The notes under the pieces were generated by a model. The model ran no database searches and was not told where the DNA came from. It saw only the letters and a program-made list of their open reading frames with translations. A program made the translations under genes and the position numbers. From Pseudomonas sp. MM223 (lineage in GTDB: Bacteria; Pseudomonadota; Gammaproteobacteria; Pseudomonadales; Pseudomonadaceae): a DNA stretch of 64,000 bases. This document shows, piece by piece, positions 19,208 to 28,526 of the stretch (positions are counted from its first letter, which is position 1; every line of letters begins with the position of its first letter). The stretch spans positions 4,881,501-4,945,500 of the forward strand of contig OX352322.1 in assembly GCA_947090765.1 (NCBI GenBank). The letters run 5' to 3'.

Positions 19208-20065
19208 TTACTGCCCCGCCACCGTTGCTGGCGTTGCAGGTGCACTTTGTGTGCCAGCCCGGCGCAATGCGGCATCCGGCGTTGCATGGGCGCTGCCCGA
19301 GCCGGTCAGGCTGCGGCGCACTTCGAGGTTACGGGAAATCACCAGCACCACGCGGCGGTTACGCGCGCGGCCTTCGGCGGTGTCATTGCCGGCCACCGGC
19401 TGGTACTCGCCATAACCCACCGAGGCCATGCGCGCCGGGTTCACCCCTTCCATGGCCAGCAGCCGTACGATGCTCGCCGCTCGCGCCGACGACAGCTCCC
19501 AGTTGGTGGGGTACTGCGCCGTGCGGATCGGCAGGTTGTCGGTGAAGCCTTCGACGTGCACCGGGTTGGCGAACGGCTTGAGGATGTTGGCCACCTTCTC
19601 AATGATCGCAAATGCCTTGTCGCTGGGCATGGCATCGCCACTGCCAAACAGCAGCGACGAATTCAGCTCGATCTCGATCCACAGTTCGTTGCCGCGCACG
19701 GTCATCTGGTTACTGTTGATCAGGTCGCCAAAGGCATCGCGCACGTCATCGCTGATGGTTTTCAGCGGGTCGACATTGGTCGCGGCCAGGCCGGCTTCGG
19801 TCTGCTCGCTGTCCTTCACCAGCGGCTCTGCCGGGCGCACGCTCAACGGCTGCTCATCACCGATGGGGATGGGTTTCATGCTGCGCTCAGGGTCGTTGAA
19901 CACCCCAAGCAAGGCCTGGGAAATAACCTTGTACTTGCCCTCGTTGATCGAGGAAATCGAGTACATCACCACGAAAAAAGCGAACAGCAAGGTGATGAAG
20001 TCGGCGTACGACACCAGCCAGCGTTCGTGGTTTTCGTGTTCCTCGGTATGACGACGGCGACGCAT
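19208..20065 (-). CDS. motD: Flagellar stator protein MotD (MotB family)
   Basis: 285 residues. After a basic N-terminus comes the single membrane helix with the ion-path aspartate Asp22 (SYADFITLLFAFFVVMYSISS). A periplasmic linker and an OmpA-like peptidoglycan-binding domain follow (VHVEGFTDNLPI, NWELSSARAASIVRLL, GYGEYQPVAGN). With MotC it forms the second, proton-driven stator set of pseudomonads, besides MotAB. It begins 3 bases after motC. Confidence 0.96.
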   Translation of the reverse strand: MRRRRHTEEHENHERWLVSYADFITLLFAFFVVMYSISSINEGKYKVISQALLGVFNDPERSMKPIPIGDEQPLSVRPAEPLVKDSEQTEAGLAATNVDPLKTISDDVRDAFGDLINSNQMTVRGNELWIEIELNSSLLFGSGDAMPSDKAFAIIEKVANILKPFANPVHVEGFTDNLPIRTAQYPTNWELSSARAASIVRLLAMEGVNPARMASVGYGEYQPVAGNDTAEGRARNRRVVLVISRNLEVRRSLTGSGSAHATPDAALRRAGTQSAPATPATVAGQ

Positions 20066-20068
20066 GGG

Positions 20069-20809
20069 TTACTCCATGAAGCCTTGCAGCTTCAACTCGA
20101 TCGAGCGCGGGTTTTCACCCTCGGCAATCGACAACAAGCCTTCAAGCAGCATTTCGCGGTAGCGCGACTGGCGCATGACGTTGGCCTTGAGCTTGTTGGC
20201 AATCGGCAGCAGGATCAGGTTGGCGCTGGCCACCCCGTAGATGGTGGCGACAAAGGCCACGGCAATGCCGTTGCCCAGCTGCGAGGGGTCGGCCAGGTTA
20301 CCCATCACGTGGATCAGGCCCATCACCGCACCAATGATGCCGATGGTCGGCGCGTAGCCGCCCATGCTCTCGAACACCTTGGCAGCCTGGATGTCACGGC
20401 TTTCCTGGGTGAGGAAGTCGACTTCAAGGATACTGCGGATGGCCTCTGGCTCAGCACCGTCCACCAGCAACTGCAAGCCCTTGCGCGCATACGGGTCGGG
20501 CTCGGCATCGGCCACCCCTTCCAGACCCAGCAGGCCTTCTTTGCGCGCAGTCAGGCTCCAGTTCACCACGCGGTCGATGCCACCCGCCAGGTCGACCCGT
20601 GGCGGGAACAGGATCCAGCGCAAAATCTGCAAGGCGCGCTTGAAGGAGGACAGCGGCGACTGCAACAAGGCAGCCGCCAGGGTGCCACCCAACACGATCA
20701 GCGCCGCCGGGCCGTTGACCAGGGCGCCGACATGGCCGCCTTCAAGGAAGTTGCCACCGACGATGGCGACAAAGGCGAGAATCAGGCCGATCAGGCTGAG
20801 GACGTCCAT
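20069..20809 (-). CDS. motC: Flagellar stator protein MotC (MotA family)
   Basis: 246 residues with four membrane segments. The MotA/TolQ-type region contains GGYAPTIGIIGAVMGLIHVMGNLADPSQLG and VAFVATIYGVASANLILLPIANKLK. It is the inner-membrane stator partner of MotD. Its ATG overlaps the cheB stop by one base, so the stator genes ride on the chemotaxis transcript. Confidence 0.96.
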   Translation of the reverse strand: MDVLSLIGLILAFVAIVGGNFLEGGHVGALVNGPAALIVLGGTLAAALLQSPLSSFKRALQILRWILFPPRVDLAGGIDRVVNWSLTARKEGLLGLEGVADAEPDPYARKGLQLLVDGAEPEAIRSILEVDFLTQESRDIQAAKVFESMGGYAPTIGIIGAVMGLIHVMGNLADPSQLGNGIAVAFVATIYGVASANLILLPIANKLKANVMRQSRYREMLLEGLLSIAEGENPRSIELKLQGFME

Positions 20810-21939
20810 CAGACGCAGGCCTCCACCAGGTGCTTGCCGATTTCGTCCAGGCTGTACACCGCATCGGCCAGGTTGGCCTTGACGATGGCCATGGGCATGC
20901 CGTAGATCACGCAGCTGGCTTCATCCTGGGCCCACACGGTGCTGCCACCCTGCTTGAGCAGGCGAGCACCTTCGCGGCCGTCGGCACCCATGCCGGTCAG
21001 CACGACCGACAGCACCTTGTCGCCGTACGACTTCGCTGCCGAACCGAAGGTGATGTCCACGCATGGCTTGTAGTTCAGGCGCTCGTCACCGGGCAGGATC
21101 TTCACCGTGCCACGGCCATCGATCATCATCTGCTTGCCGCCGGGGGCCAGCAGGGCCAGGCCTGGGCGCAGCATGTCACCGTCCTCGGCTTCCTTCACGC
21201 TGATGCGGCACAGCTTGTCCAGGCGCTCGGCAAAGGCTTTGGTGAACGCCGCCGGCATGTGCTGGATCAGCACGATCGGCGCCGGGAAGTTGGCCGGCAG
21301 CTGGGTCAACACCCGCTGCAGGGCCACCGGGCCGCCCGTGGAGGTGCCGATGGCCACCAGCTTGTAAGGTTTGCGCTTGGGGGCTGGCGAATGGGCTGTC
21401 GCCGGGGCCGGGGCCGCAGCACGGGCAGGCGCCGCAGGGCGGGCCGGCGCGGTGCTGGCAAAGCTGCTGGCGGGCGCAGGGTTGCTGGCAGGCGCGGGTG
21501 CAGCGACCGGTGCCGTGCGGGCATAGCTGCCGAGGCGGCGGTTGCTGCGCGAAAGGGTGTGCACCTTCTCGCACAGCATCTGCTTGACCTTGTCGGGGTT
21601 GCGCGAGATGTCCTCGAAGTTTTTCGGCAGGTAATCCACCGCGCCAGCATCCAGCGCGTCAAGGGTGACGCGAGCGCCTTCGTGGGTCAGCGAGGAGAAC
21701 ATCAACACTGGCGTCGGGCAGCGCTGCATGATGTGCCGCACCGCGGTAATGCCGTCCATCATGGGCATTTCGTAGTCCATGGTGATGACATCGGGCTTGA
21801 GCGCCAGCGCCTGGTCGATTGCTTCCTTGCCATTGGTCGCGGTACCCACTACCTGGATCGTCGGGTCCGCCGAGAGGATTTCCGAGACGCGGCGGCGGAA
21901 GAAACCGGAATCATCCACCACCAGGACCTTGACTGCCAT
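20809..21939 (-). CDS. cheB: Chemotaxis methylesterase CheB
   Basis: 376 residues from [17 protein letters not shown]. The receiver domain has Asp55 ([10 protein letters not shown]). An alanine/proline-rich linker spans about 145-190. The methylesterase domain has the catalytic set AIGTSTGGP (Ser), [12 protein letters not shown] (His) and [10 protein letters not shown] (Asp). It demethylates or deamidates chemoreceptors and is stimulated by CheA. No cheR is present in the window. Confidence 0.97.
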   Translation of the reverse strand: MAVKVLVVDDSGFFRRRVSEILSADPTIQVVGTATNGKEAIDQALALKPDVITMDYEMPMMDGITAVRHIMQRCPTPVLMFSSLTHEGARVTLDALDAGAVDYLPKNFEDISRNPDKVKQMLCEKVHTLSRSNRRLGSYARTAPVAAPAPASNPAPASSFASTAPARPAAPARAAAPAPATAHSPAPKRKPYKLVAIGTSTGGPVALQRVLTQLPANFPAPIVLIQHMPAAFTKAFAERLDKLCRISVKEAEDGDMLRPGLALLAPGGKQMMIDGRGTVKILPGDERLNYKPCVDITFGSAAKSYGDKVLSVVLTGMGADGREGARLLKQGGSTVWAQDEASCVIYGMPMAIVKANLADAVYSLDEIGKHLVEACV

Positions 21940-21985
21940 AAACACTCCATTAGGCGGCGCAACCCGCCAGGGTGCGCCACCGAAA

Positions 21986-24229
21986 TCAAATACGCCGCGC
22001 GGCGTAACGCTTGAGCATGCTCGGGACGTCGAGAATCAACGCAATGCGCCCGTCACCGGTGATGGTGGCCCCGGACATGCCCGGGGTGCCCTGCAGCATC
22101 TTGCCCAGCGGCTTGATTACCACTTCTTCCTGGCCAACCAGTTGATCGACGACAAAGCCGATGCGTTGCGTGCCAACCGAAAGGATCACCACGTGGCCCT
22201 CGTGCTGCTCTTCGTGCACCTGGCCCTGTACCAGCCAGCGCTTGAGGTAGAACAGCGGCAGCGCCTTGTCGCGCACGATCACCACTTCCTGGCCGTCGAC
22301 CACGTTGGTGCGCGACAGGTCGAGGTGGAAGATTTCGTTGACGTTGACCAGCGGGAAGGCAAACGCCTGGTTGCCCAGCATCACCATCAGGGTGGGCATG
22401 ATCGCCAGGGTCAGCGGCACCTTGATGACGATCTTCGAGCCCTGGCCCTTGGCCGAGTAGATGTTGATCGAGCCATTGAGCTGGGAAATCTTGGTTTTCA
22501 CCACGTCCATGCCCACGCCGCGGCCCGACACGTCAGAAATCTCGGTCTTGGTCGAGAAGCCCGGGGCGAAGATCAGGTTGTAGCAGTCCGATTCGCTCAG
22601 GCGATCAGCGGCATCCTTGTCCATCAGGCCTTTTTCCACGGCCTTGGCGCGCAGGATGTTCGGGTCCATGCCCTTGCCGTCGTCCGAGATCGACAGCAGG
22701 ATGTGGTCACCTTCCTGTTCGGCTGACAGCACAACGCGGCCGGTGCGGGCCTTGCCGGACGCTTCACGCTCGTCGGGCATTTCCACGCCATGGTCAACGG
22801 CGTTGCGCACCAAGTGCACCAACGGGTCGGCCAAGGCCTCGACCAGGTTCTTGTCCAGGTCGGTTTCTTCGCCGACCAGCTCCAGGTTGATCTCTTTCTT
22901 CAACTGGCGGGCCAGGTCGCGTACCAGCCGTGGGAAGCGGCCGAACACTTTCTTGATCGGCTGCATGCGGGTTTTCATCACCGCCGTCTGCAGGTCGGCA
23001 GTGACCACGTCAAGGTTGGACACGGCCTTGGACATGGCCTCGTCGCCGCTGTTCAGGCCAAGGCGTACCAGGCGGTTACGCACCAGCACCAGTTCGCCAA
23101 CCATGTTCATGATTTCGTCCAGGCGTGCGGTGTCGACGCGCACGGTGGTTTCCGCTTCGCTGACGGCGTGCTTCTCGGCGGCCGGCGCCGGCGCACGGGG
23201 GGCCGGTGCAGGCTTGCTGGCGGCCGCAGGCGCAGGTGCAGCAGCGGCTGGCTTGGCCACCGGCTGGCTGTCGGCCAAAGCCTGGGCAGGCGCTTGCACC
23301 TTGGCGACAGCCGGGGCCTCGACCGCAGCAACATCACTTCCAAACTTGCCCTTGCCGTGCAACTGGTCCAGCAGGGCCTCAAACTCGTGCTCGCTGATTT
23401 CGTCGCTGGCGGCGCTGTTGTCAACGGCGACCGGCGCTGGCGCTTTGGCGGCGGGCAAGGCATCGGCCTGGAACGTGCCCTTGCCATGCAACTGGTCGAG
23501 CAACGACTCAAATTCTTCGTCGGTAATTTCGTCGCTTACCGCTTCTGCAGCCACGGCAACAGGCTGTGCCACAACTTCGACGCTGAACTGGCCTTTGCCG
23601 TGCAACTGGTCGAGCAGCGACTCAAACTCGGCGTCAGTGATTTCGTCACTTTCACCAGTGGGAGCCTCGCCCTGCATCTGCTCGTCGACCGCAGCTTGTG
23701 CCTTGACCGCATCGAGCGAATCGAGCAGCTGTTCAAACTCGCTGTCGGTGATGTCCTGGTCATCGGCCGGCGCCACGGCCGCAACAGGCGCCTCAACTAC
23801 CGGCGCCGCTGCAACAGGCGTTTCAGCGGGTTGGGCGCCACCGGGTTCTGCCAGGCGCGACAAGGCCGCCAGCAGTTCGGGAGTGGCCGGGGTGACCTCG
23901 GCGCGCTCGCGCACCTGGCCAAACATGCTGTTGACCGTATCCAGTGCCTCAAGCACTACGTCCATCAGTTCCGCATCGACCCGGCGCTCACCTTTGCGCA
24001 GGATGTCGAACACGTTCTCGGCGATATGGCAGCACTCCACCAGCTCGTTCAGCTGAAGGAAGCCGGCGCCCCCTTTTACAGTGTGGAAACCGCGAAAAAT
24101 CGCATTGAGCAGGTCGGAATCGTCGGGCCGGCTTTCCAGCTCGACCAGTTGCTCGGACAGTTGCTCAAGTATTTCGCCGGCCTCTACCAGGAAATCCTGG
24201 AGGATTTCTTCATCGGCGCCGAAGCTCAT
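21986..24229 (-). CDS. cheA: Chemotaxis histidine kinase CheA
   Basis: 747 residues from ATG 24229, which overlaps the cheZ stop by one base. The Hpt domain carries the phosphoryl site His49 ([13 protein letters not shown]). Then comes an unusual linker (about 115-360) with four repeats of [17 protein letters not shown] and no evident P2 fold. Dimerisation follows ([21 protein letters not shown]), then the HATPase ([39 protein letters not shown]) and a C-terminal CheW-like P5. It phosphorylates CheY and CheB. In polar flagellates the linker also carries the ParP-interacting region. Confidence 0.97.
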   Translation of the reverse strand: MSFGADEEILQDFLVEAGEILEQLSEQLVELESRPDDSDLLNAIFRGFHTVKGGAGFLQLNELVECCHIAENVFDILRKGERRVDAELMDVVLEALDTVNSMFGQVRERAEVTPATPELLAALSRLAEPGGAQPAETPVAAAPVVEAPVAAVAPADDQDITDSEFEQLLDSLDAVKAQAAVDEQMQGEAPTGESDEITDAEFESLLDQLHGKGQFSVEVVAQPVAVAAEAVSDEITDEEFESLLDQLHGKGTFQADALPAAKAPAPVAVDNSAASDEISEHEFEALLDQLHGKGKFGSDVAAVEAPAVAKVQAPAQALADSQPVAKPAAAAPAPAAASKPAPAPRAPAPAAEKHAVSEAETTVRVDTARLDEIMNMVGELVLVRNRLVRLGLNSGDEAMSKAVSNLDVVTADLQTAVMKTRMQPIKKVFGRFPRLVRDLARQLKKEINLELVGEETDLDKNLVEALADPLVHLVRNAVDHGVEMPDEREASGKARTGRVVLSAEQEGDHILLSISDDGKGMDPNILRAKAVEKGLMDKDAADRLSESDCYNLIFAPGFSTKTEISDVSGRGVGMDVVKTKISQLNGSINIYSAKGQGSKIVIKVPLTLAIMPTLMVMLGNQAFAFPLVNVNEIFHLDLSRTNVVDGQEVVIVRDKALPLFYLKRWLVQGQVHEEQHEGHVVILSVGTQRIGFVVDQLVGQEEVVIKPLGKMLQGTPGMSGATITGDGRIALILDVPSMLKRYAARRI
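23345..23755 (-). repeat. Four imperfect approximately 40-residue repeats inside cheA
   Basis: Within the CheA linker the units [49 protein letters not shown] and [17 protein letters not shown] begin at about residues 160, 197, 236 and 278. The DNA is also conserved (GTGCAACTGGTC on the + strand recurs about every 120 bases), which points to recent internal duplication. Confidence 0.9.
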
Positions 24230-25029
24230 CAAACGTGCTCCTTAAAACCCAGGCTGGACAGCAGATCATCGACATCGTCCTGACCGGACACAACGTCTTC
24301 ACGCTTATCGGCATGAATCTGCGGACCTTCACCCCGAGTCGGATGTTTTTCTGCATCTTTTTCTGCGCGCAGTTGATCGTGGTCATGCTGGATACCGGCA
24401 AAGCGGTCGACCTGGCTGGCCATCAGCACCAGTTTGAGCAGGTTGCTTTCCACCTCGGTCACCAGGCTGGTGACGCGTTTGATCACCTGGCCGGTCAGGT
24501 CCTGATAGTCCTGAGCCAGCAAAATGTCGTTGAGATGCCCGGCAACCTTGCGGTTACCTTCAGCGCTGTGCGTCAGGAAACTGTCGACGCGCTTGACCAG
24601 GTCACGAAACTCCGGCGCAGCCACTTCGCGGCGCATGAAACGCTGCCAGTCGGTGCTCAGGGCCTTGGCTTCGCTGGCCAGGTCGTTGAGCACCGGTGTG
24701 CTTTCCTCGACCAGGTCCATGGTGCGGTTGGCCGCACCCTCGGTCAGCTTGACCACGTACGACAGGCGCTCGGTAGCGTCGGTAATTTGCGACACCTCCT
24801 CGGCCTGCGGCATGGTCGGGTCGATCTGGAAGCTGACGATAGCGCTGTGCAACTCGCGGGTCAGCTTGCCGACTTCCTGGTACAGGCCGCGGTCGCGGGT
24901 CTGGTTCAGCTCGTGAATCAGCTGTACCGCCTCGCCGAAACGGCCCCGCTCCAGGCTTTCGACCAACTCCTGGGCATGCTTCTTCAGGGTCGATTCGAAC
25001 TCGCCCAAAGACGTTTGTGATGAATCCAT
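24229..25029 (-). CDS. cheZ: CheY phosphatase CheZ
   Basis: 266 residues. The long helical hairpin core includes ATERLSYVVKLTEGAANRTMDLVEE and the catalytic region HLNDILLAQDYQDLTGQVIKRV, whose glutamine in DYQDLTGQ is the active-site residue. The C-terminal peptide GQDDVDDLLSSLGF is the CheY-docking tail. It terminates CheY signalling. It follows cheY by 20 bases and overlaps cheA by one base. Confidence 0.97.
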   Translation of the reverse strand: MDSSQTSLGEFESTLKKHAQELVESLERGRFGEAVQLIHELNQTRDRGLYQEVGKLTRELHSAIVSFQIDPTMPQAEEVSQITDATERLSYVVKLTEGAANRTMDLVEESTPVLNDLASEAKALSTDWQRFMRREVAAPEFRDLVKRVDSFLTHSAEGNRKVAGHLNDILLAQDYQDLTGQVIKRVTSLVTEVESNLLKLVLMASQVDRFAGIQHDHDQLRAEKDAEKHPTRGEGPQIHADKREDVVSGQDDVDDLLSSLGFKEHV

Positions 25030-25049
25030 GGCGCGCCCCCTGACGTGAC

Positions 25050-25424
25050 TCAGCCGTTGACGCGTTCGAAGATCTTCTCGATCTTTTCTTTGAGCACCTG
25101 GGCGGTGAACGGCTTGACCACATAGCCATTGACGCCGGCCTGGGCCGCTTCGATGATCTGGTCGCGCTTGGCTTCAGCGGTCACCATCAACACTGGCAAG
25201 GTCTTCAGTTGATCGTCGGCACGCACTTTGCGCAGCAGGTCGATGCCGGACATGCCGGGCATGTTCCAGTCGGTCACCAGGAAGTCGTAGGCGCCCCTTT
25301 GCAGCATCGGCAGCGCCGTGATGCCATCGTCGGCTTCGTCGGTGTTGGTGAAGCCAAGGTCACGCAACAGGTTCTTGATGATCCGCCGCATCGTCGAAAA
25401 GTCGTCAACGATGAGGATTTTCAT
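25050..25424 (-). CDS. cheY: Chemotaxis response regulator CheY
   Basis: 124 residues from [21 protein letters not shown] single receiver domain with phosphoacceptor Asp52 ([12 protein letters not shown]), the acid pair DD at 7-8, Thr in MVTAEAK and Lys in VVKPF. A TTG four codons upstream is also in frame, but ATG is the usual start of the family. Phospho-CheY binds FliM and changes motor rotation. It is the first gene of the chemotaxis run. A 119-base gap separates it from fliA. Confidence 0.97.
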   Translation of the reverse strand: MKILIVDDFSTMRRIIKNLLRDLGFTNTDEADDGITALPMLQRGAYDFLVTDWNMPGMSGIDLLRKVRADDQLKTLPVLMVTAEAKRDQIIEAAQAGVNGYVVKPFTAQVLKEKIEKIFERVNG

Positions 25425-25543
25425 GTTCTTGTCCAATTAGACCTCCAAGCAGTCTCAAACGCGCCCGGCCGACCGGGCACGCACTTATTCAATTCGGTAC
25501 AACGTGGAAACGCACGCGGAAAACGACTGCAACGACACCGGGC

Positions 25544-26284
25544 TCAACGTGCCCGCCATTCCCCCAGGCGGCTACGCAGGCGCGCGGCACACTGGCTGTG
25601 CAGCTGGCTGACCCGCGACTCGCTGACCCCAAGCACCTCGCCGATTTCCTTGAGGTTCAGCTCTTCGTCGTAGTACAGCGCCAGCACCAGGCGCTCACGC
25701 TCCGGCAGGTTGGCGATGGCCTCGGTCAGGGCAGCCTGGAAGCGTTCATCCTCCAGGCCACGCGCAGGCTCGACATGGCCACTGGCGCCATCCTCATGCA
25801 GCCCTTCGTGCTCGCCGTCCTGCAACAGGTCGTCAAAGCTGAACAGGCGGCTGCCCAGGGTATCGTTCAAGATCCCGTAGTAATCATCGAGACTCAATTG
25901 GAGTTCGGCAGCAACTTCATGATCTTTAGCGTCGCGGCCGGTTCTGGCTTCAACGGCACGCATCGCGTCACTGACCATACGGGTGTTGCGGTGCACCGAA
26001 CGCGGCGCCCAGTCGCCCTTGCGCACCTCGTCCAGCATGGCCCCGCGGATACGGATGCCGGCATAGGTTTCAAAGCTGGCGCCTTTGCTGGCGTCATACT
26101 TGTTGGCCACTTCAAGCAGGCCGATCATGCCGGCCTGGATCAGGTCCTCGACCTGCACGTTGGCCGGCAAGCGCGCCAACAGGTGGTAGGCAATGCGCTT
26201 CACCAGCGGGGCGTAGCGTTCGATCAGCTCGTACTGGGCGTCTTTCGCTGCCCGGCTGTACATCTTGAAGCCGCTGGCGTTCAT
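25544..26284 (-). CDS. fliA: Flagellar sigma factor FliA (sigma-28)
   Basis: 246 residues. Region 2 is YAPLVKRIAYHLLARLPANVQVEDLIQAGMIGLLEVANKYD followed by FETYAGIRIRGAMLDEVRKGDWAPRSV. Region 4 is LPERERLVLALYYDEELNLKEIGEVLGVSESRVSQLHSQ. It transcribes late flagellar genes such as fliC, and is held by FlgM until hook completion. It overlaps fleN by four bases. Confidence 0.98.
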   Translation of the reverse strand: MNASGFKMYSRAAKDAQYELIERYAPLVKRIAYHLLARLPANVQVEDLIQAGMIGLLEVANKYDASKGASFETYAGIRIRGAMLDEVRKGDWAPRSVHRNTRMVSDAMRAVEARTGRDAKDHEVAAELQLSLDDYYGILNDTLGSRLFSFDDLLQDGEHEGLHEDGASGHVEPARGLEDERFQAALTEAIANLPERERLVLALYYDEELNLKEIGEVLGVSESRVSQLHSQCAARLRSRLGEWRAR

Positions 26285-27114
26285 AGCACGGGGCCTGCGC
26301 TGGTGGGCTGCACCAAGCGCTCGACAAAGAACTCAAGGTGGCCGCGCGGGTTGGCCGGCAGCGGCCAGCTGTCGACCTTCTGGGCAATGGCCTTGAAGGC
26401 CAGCGCGCACTTGGAGCGTGGGAACGCTTCGTACACGGCGCGCTGCTTCTGCACCGCCTTGCGCACGCACTCGTCGTACGGCACGGCGCCCACGTACTGC
26501 AGGGCCACGTCAAGGAAGCGGTCGGTGACCTTGGTCAGCTTGGCGAACAGGTTGCGCCCTTCCTGCGGGCTCTGCGCCATGTTGGCCAGCACACGGAAAC
26601 GATTCATCCCGTAGTCGCGGTTGAGCAGTTTGATCAGTGCGTAGGCATCGGTGATCGAGGTGGGCTCGTCACAGACCACCAGCAGCACTTCCTGGGCGGC
26701 GCGAACAAAGCTGACCACCGACTCGCCAATCCCCGCCGCCGTGTCGATCACCAAAACGTCGAGGTTGTCGCCGATTTCACTGAACGCCTGGATCAACCCG
26801 GCATGCTGGGCCGGGGCCAGGTGCACCATGCTCTGGGTGCCCGAGGCCGCCGGTACGATGCGCACGCCACCAGGGCCTTGCAACATCACGTCACGCAGCT
26901 CGCAGCGCCCTTCGATGACATCGGCCAGGGTACGTTTGGGGGTAAGGCCCAGCAATACGTCGACGTTGGCCAGGCCCAGGTCGGCGTCCAGCAGCATGAC
27001 CCTGCGGCCAAGCTCGGCCAGCGCCAGGGACAGGTTCACTGAAACGTTAGTCTTGCCGACGCCACCTTTGCCACCGGTCACGGCGATCACCTGTACGGGA
27101 TGCATGCTACCCAT
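26281..27114 (-). CDS. fleN: Flagellar number regulator FleN (FlhG), MinD-like ATPase
   Basis: 277 residues with deviant Walker A GGKGGVGKTNVSVN, the A' motif MLLDADLGLANVD and Walker B LDVLVIDTAAGIGESV. FleN binds FleQ and restrains flagellar gene expression, keeping flagellar number low. It acts together with FlhF, encoded just upstream. The ATG at 27114 was taken; another lies three codons in (MHPVQV). Confidence 0.97.
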   Translation of the reverse strand: MGSMHPVQVIAVTGGKGGVGKTNVSVNLSLALAELGRRVMLLDADLGLANVDVLLGLTPKRTLADVIEGRCELRDVMLQGPGGVRIVPAASGTQSMVHLAPAQHAGLIQAFSEIGDNLDVLVIDTAAGIGESVVSFVRAAQEVLLVVCDEPTSITDAYALIKLLNRDYGMNRFRVLANMAQSPQEGRNLFAKLTKVTDRFLDVALQYVGAVPYDECVRKAVQKQRAVYEAFPRSKCALAFKAIAQKVDSWPLPANPRGHLEFFVERLVQPTSAGPVL

Positions 27115-27207
27115 GTCTGTTCTTTACCTTGTCTCGCTGGGACTCAGGCCACACGTGGGGCAATTCTGCGTACCCCTTGGCATAGCTACTTTGCACACGC
27201 TTCATGG

Positions 27208-28515
27208 TCAACCCGCCCGCCGGGGGTTGTGATAGAGATCAGCGAACATGTCGGCCATGGCCTCTTCGCTGGGCTCGTCCTGCAGCTGCACATTGACCGC
27301 ACGAGACACCAGCTGGTGGCCGCGCGGCAGGTGCAGGTCGTCTGGAATGCGCGGGCCATCGGTGAGATAGGCCACGGGCAGTTCATGACTGATGGCAAGG
27401 CTCAGCACATCGCCAAGGCTTGCCGTTTCATCCAGCTTGGTCAGGATGCAACCGGCCAGGCCGCAGCGTTTGTAGCTGTGGTAGGCGGCGGTCAGCACCT
27501 GCTTCTGGCTGGTGGTGGCCAGCACCAGGTAATTCTTCGCGGCAATGCCACGCCCGGCCAGGGTTTCCAGCTGCATGCGCAATGCCGGGTCGCTGGCCTG
27601 CAGGCCGGCGGTATCGATCAGCACCACACGCTTGCGCAGCAGTGGCTCCAGCGCCGCTGCCAGCGACTGGCCCGGGTCGACGTAGGTCACTGGCACGTTG
27701 AGAATGCGGCCCAGGGTTTTGAGCTGCTCCTGGGCGCCGATACGAAAACTGTCCATGCTCACCAGCGCCAGGTTCTGCGCGCCGTACTTGAGCACGTAGC
27801 GGGCAGCCAGCTTGGCCAGGGTGGTGGTTTTGCCCATGCCGGCCGGGCCGACCATGGCAATCACCCCACCCTCTTCGATCGGCTCGATTTCGGGGATTTC
27901 GATCATCCGCGCCAGGTGCGCCAACAGCATGCGCCAGGCCTGGCGAGGCTCTTCGATCTCGGTGGTCAGGTCCAGCAGCTCACGGGCAATCGGCCCGGAC
28001 AGGCCAATGCGCTGCAGGCGGCGCCAGAGGTTGGCCTGCTGTGGCTTGCTGCCCTGCAGTTGGGTCCAGGCCAGCGAACCAAGCTGCACTTCCAGCAGCT
28101 CGCGCAGGCCCGACAGTTCGGAGCGCATGGCATCGAACAGGCGCGGGTCTACCGGCGCAGCAGCAGGTGCAGCAACTGCCTCAGGGGCATCGACGTGCGG
28201 CTCGATCAACGGCTCGGCGGCCGTCAGCGACTGCCCGGCAAACAATTGGCGGTTGTTGTCGCTGCTGTCCTGGCGGTGGTCCAGCTCGGCCTGGGCAGTG
28301 GCGATGCGCGTATGGGTCTTGCGCAGCTCTTCTTCCAGCTCGGCGTTGGGCACGCGCGGGGCCAGTGCGGACAGCTTGTAGTCCAGCGCGGCCGTCAGTT
28401 CGACACCACCGGCAATGCGGCGGTTGCCAATGATCGCGGCATCGGCGCCCAGCTCGTCCCGGACCAGCTTCATGGCCTGACGCATATCGGCGGCGAAAAA
28501 TCGCTTAACTTGCAT
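27208..28515 (-). CDS. flhF: Flagellar placement GTPase FlhF (SRP-like)
   Basis: 435 residues. The N-terminal B domain starts MQVKRFFAADMRQAMKLVRDELG. A variable linker of about 100 residues precedes the N and G domains with P-loop GPAGMGKTTTLAKLA, then DTAG (LIDTAGLQASDP) and TKLDE. FlhF marks the pole where the flagellum is built and recruits FliF. AGGTAG sits ahead of the ATG. It follows flhA by 11 bases and precedes fleN by 93 bases; that gap holds no gene I could support. Confidence 0.97.
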   Translation of the reverse strand: MQVKRFFAADMRQAMKLVRDELGADAAIIGNRRIAGGVELTAALDYKLSALAPRVPNAELEEELRKTHTRIATAQAELDHRQDSSDNNRQLFAGQSLTAAEPLIEPHVDAPEAVAAPAAAPVDPRLFDAMRSELSGLRELLEVQLGSLAWTQLQGSKPQQANLWRRLQRIGLSGPIARELLDLTTEIEEPRQAWRMLLAHLARMIEIPEIEPIEEGGVIAMVGPAGMGKTTTLAKLAARYVLKYGAQNLALVSMDSFRIGAQEQLKTLGRILNVPVTYVDPGQSLAAALEPLLRKRVVLIDTAGLQASDPALRMQLETLAGRGIAAKNYLVLATTSQKQVLTAAYHSYKRCGLAGCILTKLDETASLGDVLSLAISHELPVAYLTDGPRIPDDLHLPRGHQLVSRAVNVQLQDEPSEEAMADMFADLYHNPRRAG

Positions 28516-28526
28516 TATCCACTACC

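Noticed and set aside
22617..24283. Two long + strand open frames (479 and 497 residues) opposite cheA
   Set aside because: They are antisense shadows of a GC-rich gene. The minus-strand CheA is intact with all domains, and the + products are of low complexity with no family match.
27150..27207. Tiny open frame (MKRVQS) between flhF and fleN
   Set aside because: Six codons, no ribosome site and no context. A chance frame.
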